Source: Streptomyces sp. A2-16
Lineage (GTDB): Bacteria > Actinomycetota > Actinomycetes > Streptomycetales > Streptomycetaceae
Reading direction: 5' to 3'
Assembly: GCF_018128905.1 (NCBI RefSeq)
Contig: NZ_CP063808.1
Location: 9,610,001 to 9,674,000 of the forward strand
DNA: 64,000 bases
In this document: piece after piece, positions 57,803 to 64,000 of the stretch
Layout: each line of letters starts with the position of its first letter
Position numbering within the stretch: position 1 is the first letter of the stretch
The notes under the pieces: generated by a model
Told to the model about the DNA's origin: nothing
What the model saw: the letters and a program-made list of their open reading frames with translations, nothing else
Database searches by the model: none
Program-made: the position numbers and the translations under genes

Positions 57803-58468
57803 CTACAACTCGGGTGCGCTCACACCCGTACGAGTGAGGGCCTCGACCACGGCGTCCACCACGGCCTCGACGTCGGGGACCCACGGGGAGGCCGAGCCGG
57901 GAAGCGGAGCGCGCTCCCAGGTGATGCCGCCGTGACCGGTCTCGGACGGGGGCAGGGCGAGATAGCCGCCCTCGCCGTGGAAGCGGAGGGATCCGGGTAC
58001 GTGGTCCTGGGCGTACAGCAGTTCGCCCAATTGCTCCATGGAGTACGGCTTGACGAGGATCGCCCAGCGGGTCGGCGCGGCGACCACCGGGCCCAGGCGC
58101 ATCCCCTCGCGGTCGAGGGTGGCCAGGGCGCGGGCGGCCGCCGGGGCCGGCAGGCTGACCGCGCAGGGGGCGCTGCCGCCGGTGGCCAGGACGATCGGTG
58201 CGGCCGGGCGGTTGGTCCACCACCAGCGCACCATGCGCTCGTCGGTGGTGGCCGCGAGCAGGCCCGGGTCGAACGGATGGGCGCCGGGGACCGTGCACTC
58301 CGGGTCGGGGCATCCGCAGCGGGCCCGGCCCTCCGGGTCCGGTGCCACGCCCGGGAGTACGGGCCACTGCCATTCCGTCGCGAAGGTCAGGGCCGCGCCG
58401 AGCAATTCAGGCCTTCCGTCGTTGCGCTGGGACAGGAGCCTGCGTCGCCTTCCGAGGATCTCGCGCAT
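57803..58468 (-). CDS. prim-pol N-terminal domain protein lacking catalytic acids
   Basis: A 221-residue protein that resembles the bifunctional DNA primase/polymerase domain: LGAALTFATEWQWPVLPGV, the Cys/His block ARCGCPDPECTVPGAHPFDPGLL, WWTNRPAAPIVLATGG, and late GEGGYLALPPSE. At the position of GVDLD in the paralogue at 49754 it reads CAVSLP, and the SGGRHLWL motif is replaced by APTRWAILVKP. It therefore keeps the fold but probably not polymerase activity. This variant is conserved in Streptomyces as far as I recall, suggesting a structural or nucleotide-binding role. ATG 58468. Confidence 0.82.
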   Translation of the reverse strand: MREILGRRRRLLSQRNDGRPELLGAALTFATEWQWPVLPGVAPDPEGRARCGCPDPECTVPGAHPFDPGLLAATTDERMVRWWWTNRPAAPIVLATGGSAPCAVSLPAPAAARALATLDREGMRLGPVVAAPTRWAILVKPYSMEQLGELLYAQDHVPGSLRFHGEGGYLALPPSETGHGGITWERAPLPGSASPWVPDVEAVVDAVVEALTRTGVSAPEL

Positions 58469-58920
58469 GAGCGCTCGTTCCTTTCCGTTGCACCGCTGGC
58501 AACACCGTGGACCACATCACACCATGTGTCGATCACTTCACTGTGCGTACCTGTTGGCGCATCACACCCTTGTCCGAGACAAGGGGAACCCCATACTGCG
58601 TCTATCAAAAACAAGGGCGTGGCGGGGGGTGGCGAAGTATGGCGTTTTGCCGTCGCGCGTATTTCTCTCCGCCTCCACCACGGGAGGATGGGGCTCGGTC
58701 GTCGGTGGCTAAGACGCCCGGGTCGGTCACCAGGTTCCGGGTGGTTGCGCACCACCCCTGGTCCTTACCGAGTACGTACCCATCACGACCGCTGTGACGC
58801 TCTGTGGAGCAAGGCCAGTCGACCTCAATACACCGTAACCCGAGGCAGTTTTGAGCCAACTTAGCCCATCGACCCACCCTCCACCGGTTACCCACGGACA
58901 CCAGGAATCCCAGCAGGACA
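58469..58920. other. intergenic region between divergent genes, no gene seen
   Basis: The 452-bp gap contains CCCTTGTC-CGA-GACAAGGG (58567-58585), an 8-bp-stem dyad, and two A/T-richer patches (58600-58680, 58830-58900) that probably carry promoters for the divergent prim-pol-like and PP2C-like genes. No ORF is supported. Confidence 0.5.
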
Positions 58921-60432
58921 ATGCTGGACATCCCCTTACGAGTGCGTGTACATGTGGAGACACTGCTAGCGGCGCAGAATGACATGGGGGTTTGCGATGC
59001 TTTTGAGCAATACGCACCGGTCGGAAAGCCGGACGACATGAACGCCCCTCACCCTTCGAAAGTGGCTGGAATCGATTCAACGGTTCCCGCACCCGCACAC
59101 ACTGTCGCGCCCGCGCCTGCCGCCCCGGGCACCTCCGCGGTCCCCGCGCCGAACGCACCCGGCGCCCTGCTCCAGGACCGGCTCGCCGGCTGGGTCTCCG
59201 ACCTGACGACCCTGCACGAACTCACCGAACGCCTCGCGCGCACGGACGCGCTGTCCGAGGCCCTCCAGGAACTCCTGCGTGCCGGAGCCGCCCTGGTGGG
59301 AGCCCGGCGCGGACTGGTCGTCCTCGAACCGGACGACCGCCTCGGCCCCGACACCACCATCGGCCTCGGACTCGCCCGCGCCGACCTCGGGCACATCGAG
59401 ACCGTGCCGCGCAGCGCGATGTCGTACGGCAGGATCCTCGACGGACTGCCGGGCGGCGACGGCGAGATCGCCCAGCCCGACCTGCTCGCCGAGGACGGCC
59501 TCGACCCCCGTCACCGCGAGGTCGCCGCCCGCCTCGGCTACGCGGCCTGCTACGCGCTCCCCCTGGCCACCGACGACGCCGGCCGCCTCGGCGCCGCCGT
59601 ATGGCTCTACGACGAGCCCGCCGAGCCCTCCGAACGCCAGCGCCACCTCGTCGGCCTGTACGTCCGCTACGCCACCGAGCACCTGGCCCGGCTCCTCGAG
59701 GTCGAGCGCACGCGCGCGTGCATGGCGACGATGGCGGAGGAGCTGCTGCCGTCCCGGCTCCCCCGCGTCGCCGGCGTCAGGCTCGCCGCCCGGCACCGCA
59801 CCGGCCCGCGCGGCGGCGGCGACTGGTACGACGCACTGCCCCTGCCGGAAGCGGCTCTGGGCCTCGCGGTCGGTTCGGTGACCGGCAGCGGCCCGAGCGC
59901 GATCGCCGCGATGGGACGGCTCAGGGCGTCGCTGCGGGCGTACGCCGTGATGGAGGGCGAGGACCCGGTCGCGGTCCTGTCCGACCTGGAGCTGCTGCTC
60001 CGGCTGACCGAGCCGGCCCGCTCCGCCACCGCCCTGTTCGCCTACTGCGAGCCCGCCCTGCGCAAGATCACGCTGGCCGGTGCCGGGCACTGCCCGCCAC
60101 TGCTGATCGGCGAGCGGCGCACCGAGTTCGTGGAGACCTCCGTGTCCGCGCCGCTCGGCATGCTCGCCTGCTGGGAGGCGCCGAGCGTGGAGCTGAGCGC
60201 CGAACCCGGAGAGACGGTTCTGCTCTACACCGACGGACTGCTGCACCGCACCGGCGACCCCACCGACCGTGCCTTCGCCCGACTGCACGCGGCGGCCGCC
60301 GGGGTGCCGAAGGCGCTGCGCGGCGACCCCGGCGCGGTCGCCGACCACGTGCTGCGGACGGTGCTGCCGGAGGGTCTTGACGAGGCGGACTCCGAGGAGG
60401 ACGTCGTGTTGCTGGCCGCGCACTTCGAGTAG
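58921..60432 (+). CDS. GAF plus SpoIIE-type PP2C phosphatase with altered metal site
   Basis: A 503-residue protein starting MLDIPLRVRVHVETLLAAQN, with a Pro/Ala-rich segment (about 50-80), a GAF domain (about 90-265; LHELTERLARTDALSEALQELLRAGAALVGARRGLVVLE, landmark GARRGLV) and a PP2C_SpoIIE domain (about 280-503). GGGDWYD, LLYTDGL and EEDVVLLAAHF are intact, but the metal-binding GDVxGHG motif reads GSVTGSG, losing the Asp and His/Gly. Activity may be weak or absent. SpoIIE phosphatases act on anti-anti-sigma factors; together with the RsbW-like gene at 55219 this suggests a partner-switching network, without direct linkage. Confidence 0.88.
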   Translation: MLDIPLRVRVHVETLLAAQNDMGVCDAFEQYAPVGKPDDMNAPHPSKVAGIDSTVPAPAHTVAPAPAAPGTSAVPAPNAPGALLQDRLAGWVSDLTTLHELTERLARTDALSEALQELLRAGAALVGARRGLVVLEPDDRLGPDTTIGLGLARADLGHIETVPRSAMSYGRILDGLPGGDGEIAQPDLLAEDGLDPRHREVAARLGYAACYALPLATDDAGRLGAAVWLYDEPAEPSERQRHLVGLYVRYATEHLARLLEVERTRACMATMAEELLPSRLPRVAGVRLAARHRTGPRGGGDWYDALPLPEAALGLAVGSVTGSGPSAIAAMGRLRASLRAYAVMEGEDPVAVLSDLELLLRLTEPARSATALFAYCEPALRKITLAGAGHCPPLLIGERRTEFVETSVSAPLGMLACWEAPSVELSAEPGETVLLYTDGLLHRTGDPTDRAFARLHAAAAGVPKALRGDPGAVADHVLRTVLPEGLDEADSEEDVVLLAAHFE

Positions 60433-60521
60433 CAGGGTGTAACAGGCCCAAGGCCCCTGGGCCCCCTTCCGTACGACCGTACGATGGTGGGGGTCCAGTG
60501 CCGTTTCGTAGGAGGATGACC

Positions 60522-61982
60522 GTGGCCGAAGAGCTCACCCCGGAGACCCCGGAGACTGAGTCCGAAGAGCCGATCAAGAAGCGGAAGAACGGCCTGTACC
60601 CGGGCGTCTCCGACGAGCTGGCCGAGAGCATGAAGTCCGGCTGGGCCGACACCGAGCTGCACGACCTGGAGCCGATCGCGCAGGCCGCCGAGACCGCGGC
60701 CCGCCGTGCCGCCCTGTCGGCGCGGTTCCCCGGTGAGCGCCTGGTGATCCCCGCGGGCAATCTGAAGACCCGCTCCAACGACACCGAGTACCCCTTCCGG
60801 GCCTCCGTCGAGTACGCCTACCTCACGGGCAACCAGACCGAGGACGGCGTGCTCGTCATGGAGCCCGTCTCCGGCGGCCACACCGCCACGCTGTACCTCC
60901 TGCCGCGCTCCGACCGCGAGAACGGCGAGTTCTGGCTGTCCGGGCAGGGCGAGCTGTGGGTCGGGCGGCGGCACTCGCTGACCGAGGCCTCGACGCTGTA
61001 CGGCGTCCCCGTCTCCGACGTGCGCGAGCTCGCCGACACGCTGCGCGAGTCCACCGGTCCGGTGCGGGTCGTGCGCGGCCACGACGCCGGCATCGAGGCC
61101 GCGCTGACCGACAAGGTCACCGCCGAGCGGGACGAGGAGCTGCGGGTCTTCCTGTCCGAGGCACGCCTCGTCAAGGACGAGTTCGAGATCGGGGAGCTCC
61201 AGAAGGCCGTCGACTCGACCGTGCGCGGCTTCGAGGACGTCGTGAAGGTCCTCGACCGGGCCGAGGCCACCTCCGAGCGCTACATCGAGGGCACGTTCTT
61301 CCTCCGCGCGCGCGTGGAGGGCAACGACGTCGGCTACGGCACGATCGCCGCGGCCGGGCCGCACGCCTGCACGCTGCACTGGGTGCGCAATGACGGACCC
61401 GTGCGCTCCGGTGACCTGCTCCTCCTCGACGCGGGTGTCGAGACGCACACCTACTACACGGCCGACGTGACGCGGACACTGCCGGTCAACGGCCGGTTCA
61501 GCGCCCTGCAGAAGCAGATCTACGACGCCGTGTACGACGCCCAGGAGGCCGGGATCGCGGCCGTGAAGCCCGGCGCGAAGTACCGGGACTTCCATGACGC
61601 GGCTCAGCGGGTGCTCGCGGAGCGTCTCGTGGAGTGGGGGCTGGTCGAGGGGCCCGTGGAGCGGGTGCTGGAGCTGGGCCTGCAGCGGCGGTGGACGCTG
61701 CACGGCACCGGGCACATGCTGGGCATGGACGTCCACGACTGCGCTGCCGCGCGGGTGGAGTCGTACGTGGACGGGGTCCTCGAGCCGGGGATGGTGCTGA
61801 CCGTCGAGCCCGGGCTGTACTTCCAGGCCGACGATCTGACCGTGCCCGAGGAGTACCGGGGCATCGGGGTGCGGATCGAGGACGACATCCTGGTGACGGC
61901 CGACGGGAACCGGAATCTGTCGTCCGGTCTGCCCCGGCAGTCCGACGAGGTCGAGGCCTGGATGGCGGGCCTCAAGAGTTGA
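60522..61982 (+). CDS. pepP: Xaa-Pro aminopeptidase (aminopeptidase P)
   Basis: A 486-residue M24 metallopeptidase. An N-terminal creatinase-like domain (LVIPAGNLKTRSNDTEYPFRASVEYAYLTGNQ; landmark DTEYPFR) is followed by the pita-bread domain with metal ligands Asp in LLLDAGVETHTYYTADVTRT, His in HGTGHMLGMDVHD, Glu in LTVEPGLYF and Glu in GIGVRIEDDILVT. It removes N-terminal residues preceding proline. GTG 60522 was chosen because TAGGAGG lies 6 bp upstream; ATG 60516 abuts that site. Acidic/Lys-rich N-terminus (about 1-25). The next gene starts 85 bp later. Confidence 0.94.
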   Translation: MAEELTPETPETESEEPIKKRKNGLYPGVSDELAESMKSGWADTELHDLEPIAQAAETAARRAALSARFPGERLVIPAGNLKTRSNDTEYPFRASVEYAYLTGNQTEDGVLVMEPVSGGHTATLYLLPRSDRENGEFWLSGQGELWVGRRHSLTEASTLYGVPVSDVRELADTLRESTGPVRVVRGHDAGIEAALTDKVTAERDEELRVFLSEARLVKDEFEIGELQKAVDSTVRGFEDVVKVLDRAEATSERYIEGTFFLRARVEGNDVGYGTIAAAGPHACTLHWVRNDGPVRSGDLLLLDAGVETHTYYTADVTRTLPVNGRFSALQKQIYDAVYDAQEAGIAAVKPGAKYRDFHDAAQRVLAERLVEWGLVEGPVERVLELGLQRRWTLHGTGHMLGMDVHDCAAARVESYVDGVLEPGMVLTVEPGLYFQADDLTVPEEYRGIGVRIEDDILVTADGNRNLSSGLPRQSDEVEAWMAGLKS

Positions 61983-61989
61983 GTCCCGG

Positions 61990-62060
61990 CTGCGGGTGCG
62001 CGGTGGCCCCTCGCGCCCACGCGGCGGAGCCGCACAGTGACACGGCCCCGCTCCCCGGGC
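61990..62060. repeat. Streptomyces-type intergenic repeat fragment
   Basis: CTCGCGCCCACGCGGCGGAG followed by CCGCACAGTGACACGGCCCCGCTCCCC is related to the element at 23300-23405 (GTCGCGCCCACGCGGCGGTAGCCGCA...). It fills the space between pepP and the MocR gene. Confidence 0.6.
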
Positions 62061-62067
62061 GGGTCCG

Positions 62068-63450
62068 GTGGACCTGCATCTGAACGCCGACTCCGCCGAA
62101 GGGCGTCGCGCCGGGCTCGAGAGGGCTCTGCGCGATGCCGTGCGCGGTGGGCGGCTGGCTCCTGGGGCCCGGCTTCCCGCCACCCGTCGGCTCGCCGAGG
62201 AGCTGGGGGTGTCCCGCGGGACCGTGAAGGCGGCCTACGACCAGCTGATCGCCGAGGGCTATCTGACCGCTCGGCAGGGGTCGGGGACGGTCGTCGCTCC
62301 GCTGCCCGCGGCCGAGACCCGGTCGCCGGAAAGCGCGACACGCGCGCGTGCGCCGCTCTTCGACCTGCGGCCCGGCAGTCCCGACGTCGGGGCCTTCCCC
62401 GCCGCCGCCTGGGTCAGGGCCGTACGGCGGGCCGTCGCCGCCGCGCCGGTCTCCGCGTACGACTACGGCGATCCCCTGGGCCGGATCGAGCTGCGCACCG
62501 CCCTCTCCGAGTACCTCGGGCGGGCCCGGGGAGTGGTCGCGCCGCCCGAGCGGATCCTGGTCACCTCGGGGGCCGTGCAGGGGCTCGCGCTGCTCACGCG
62601 GGTCCTGGACGGCGGGACCGTCGCCATGGAGGACCCCGGGCTGCCCTTCCACCGCGATGTCGTACGGCGGGCGGGTGGGCGGGTGGTGCCGGTGCGGGTG
62701 GACGAACTGGGGGTCGAGGTCGACGACCTGCGGGAGCCCGCGGCCGTCGTCGTCACTCCCGCCCACCAGTACCCGACCGGTGTGACCCTGCACCCCTCGC
62801 GGCGGCGGGCGCTGACCGACTGGGCACGCGCGCGTGGGGCCCTGGTCGTCGAGGACGACTACGACGGGGAGTTCCGGTACGACCGGCAGCCCGTCGGGGC
62901 GCTCCAGGGCATGGCGCCGGGGCAGGTCGTCTACCTGGGGACGGCGTCCAAGACACTTGGACCCGCGCTCCGGCTCGGTTGGATGGTGCTGCCGCCGCAC
63001 CTCGTCGCCCCCGTCGCCGACGCCAAGCTGCACAGCGACCACAGCACCGAGACCATCGGCCAGCTGGCGCTCGCCGAACTGATCCGCAGCCATGCGTACG
63101 ACCGTCACGTGCGCGCGTGCCGGCTCAGGTACCGGCGGCGCAGGGACCGGCTCGTGGAGCGGCTGGGGACGGGCCGGCGGATCCAGGGGATCGCGGCCGG
63201 ACTGCACGCGCTGGTCGAGGTCGAGGACGAGACGGCGGTGCTGGCGCGGGCCGCGGCAGAGGGTCTCGCGGTGGGGTCCCTGCGGGAGCACTGGCATGCG
63301 GCGGGACCTCGTGAGGGGCTCGTCGTGGGGTACGGGACGCCTCGCGAGGGGGCGTATCCCGGGGCTCTGGAGGCACTGGTCCGGGTGCTGGAATTGGGCC
63401 ACTCCCAGAGGTCTCCATTGGGTCTGCCGAGCGGTCCACCGCGCTTCTAG
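62068..63450 (+). CDS. MocR/PdxR-type GntR regulator with aminotransferase domain
   Basis: A 460-residue fusion. The N-terminal GntR winged helix (about 1-75) has ARLPATRRLAEELGVSRGTVKAAYDQLIAEGYL and QGSGTVV. From about 95 it is a fold-type I aminotransferase-like domain with YDYGDPLG, DGGTVAMEDPGLPFHRD, the PLP-site VVTPAHQYPTG and EDDYDGEFRYD, and the PLP-binding Lys in GTASKTLGPALRLGW. MocR proteins sense PLP or amino-compound adducts; PdxR members control vitamin B6 synthesis, but no pdx genes are in view. The GTG start at 62068 gives VDLHLNADSAEG. It precedes the MFS gene by 10 bp. Confidence 0.93.
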   Translation: MDLHLNADSAEGRRAGLERALRDAVRGGRLAPGARLPATRRLAEELGVSRGTVKAAYDQLIAEGYLTARQGSGTVVAPLPAAETRSPESATRARAPLFDLRPGSPDVGAFPAAAWVRAVRRAVAAAPVSAYDYGDPLGRIELRTALSEYLGRARGVVAPPERILVTSGAVQGLALLTRVLDGGTVAMEDPGLPFHRDVVRRAGGRVVPVRVDELGVEVDDLREPAAVVVTPAHQYPTGVTLHPSRRRALTDWARARGALVVEDDYDGEFRYDRQPVGALQGMAPGQVVYLGTASKTLGPALRLGWMVLPPHLVAPVADAKLHSDHSTETIGQLALAELIRSHAYDRHVRACRLRYRRRRDRLVERLGTGRRIQGIAAGLHALVEVEDETAVLARAAAEGLAVGSLREHWHAAGPREGLVVGYGTPREGAYPGALEALVRVLELGHSQRSPLGLPSGPPRF

Positions 63451-63460
63451 TGTCGTTCTC

Positions 63461-64000
63461 ATGACGAACTCACTCGTCCCGCCCGCGGGGCCGCAACGTG
63501 TCCTGGCGCTCGCCCAGCTGAGCAACAGCGTCGGCGACGGCGCCTACTACGTGACATCGGCGCTCTACTTCACGCACGTCGTCGGGCTCGACCCCGCGCG
63601 CGTGGGGCTCGGGCTGACCGTCGGATGGGCGGTCGGGTCGGTCGTGGGCGTGCCCCTCGGGCGGCTCGCGGACCGGCGCGGGGCGCGCGGCACGGCGGTG
63701 CTGCTGGCGCTGGCCACGGGGCTGGCGGTGGCGTCCTTCCTGGTCGTGCGGGACTTCGTGCCGTTCGTCCTGGCGGCCTGCGCCTACGCCTCCGCGCAGT
63801 CGGGGCTCGCCGCGGCCCGGCAGGCGCTGCTCGCCGGGCTGGTGTCCGCCGGCGAGCGGACCGGGCTGCTGGCCCACCTCCAGGCGACGCTCAACGCCGG
63901 GCTGGCCGTGGGAGCGGGGCTCGGCGGACTGGCGCTGCACGCCGGGACGCGGGCGGCGTATCTCGGGGTGTTCGCGGTGGACGCGGTGAGCTTCGTGATG
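63461..64000 (+). CDS. MFS transporter, 5' part (truncated by window end)
   Basis: ATG 63461 begins MTNSLVPPAGPQRVLALAQL and the 180 visible residues show five or six transmembrane helices with motif A LGRLADRRGARG between helices 2 and 3 and TLNAGLAVGAGLGGLALHAGT near helix 5. It looks like a 12-helix exporter of the MFS_1 group. It starts 10 bp after the MocR regulator, which may control it, but MocR targets are usually divergent, so co-transcription is the more direct reading. Confidence 0.85.
   Translation, partial: MTNSLVPPAGPQRVLALAQLSNSVGDGAYYVTSALYFTHVVGLDPARVGLGLTVGWAVGSVVGVPLGRLADRRGARGTAVLLALATGLAVASFLVVRDFVPFVLAACAYASAQSGLAAARQALLAGLVSAGERTGLLAHLQATLNAGLAVGAGLGGLALHAGTRAAYLGVFAVDAVSFVM

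Overview
The window is a very high-GC actinobacterial chromosome segment with dense, mostly short intergenic spacing, GTG/TTG starts and strong third-position GC. Gene content points to Streptomyces: a SigF-type sporulation sigma factor next to a close paralogue, a NepA-like spore-wall protein, an SSI-type subtilisin inhibitor, a DmdR/IdeR-type iron box, SigE-family sigma, and the G+C-rich intergenic repeats typical of the genus. From memory, the gene order (upp, tadA-associated gene, tadA, tRNA-Ser, sigF, sigN, MarR/MFS/YceI, two-component pair, PAS/receiver giant, TetR/MFS pair, acyl-CoA ligase, SigE-family sigma, nepA, aminopeptidase P) resembles the core of the S. coelicolor chromosome around SCO3970-SCO4050. 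No phage, IS element, CRISPR array or large biosynthetic cluster was seen.

Layout. 1-1034: 3'-truncated CopC/CopD copper protein. 1098-5830: iron-box divergon, with penicillin-acylase-like enzyme, siderophore-type GNAT, DUF985 cupin and SDR on the minus strand and a siderophore-interacting protein on the plus strand. 5864-10740: HhH-GPD protein, HdeD membrane protein, small secreted protein, HerA-like ATPase, ParB-like small protein, LytR_C protein. 11103-14104: upp, tRNA A34 deaminase pair, tRNA-Ser(CGA), small proteins. 14288-16327: two SigF/B-type sigma factors. 17336-22471: MarR, a very unusual MFS exporter fused to carboxypeptidase-regulatory-like domains, YceI with the same kind of domain, methyltransferase, PPOX. 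22499-24896: MFS/TetR. 25012-31110: GT39 and GT2-GtrA envelope glycosyltransferases with a two-component system. 31493-36341: small proteins, MarR, GtrA, two tRNAs, SSI. 36536-41113: a 1525-residue PAS/degenerate kinase/receiver protein. 41435-43352: TetR/MFS. 43480-48751: acyl-CoA ligase, SigE-family sigma and a chsH2-chsH1-ltp2-like side-chain cleavage cassette. 49092-55767: NepA, prim-pol, DinB, tRNA-Ser(TGA), HtrA protease, glycerophosphodiesterase, anti-sigma-like ATPase. 55922-64000: SEC-C protein, candidate RNA, degenerate prim-pol, degenerate SpoIIE phosphatase, aminopeptidase P, MocR regulator, start of an MFS gene.

Themes. Several genes are signalling or replication enzymes that keep their fold but lack catalytic residues: the giant kinase, the SpoIIE-like phosphatase and the second prim-pol. 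Four acyl-CoA, drug-efflux or exporter loci carry clear operator-like dyads. The intergenic spaces hold an unusual amount of tandem and inverted repeat: 19, 27/107, 31 and 33 bp units and a dispersed G-rich element. The most system-like novelty candidates are the MFS/YceI exporter with four shared Ig-like modules, the cytosolic acylase/GNAT iron-regulated set, and the giant pseudokinase.
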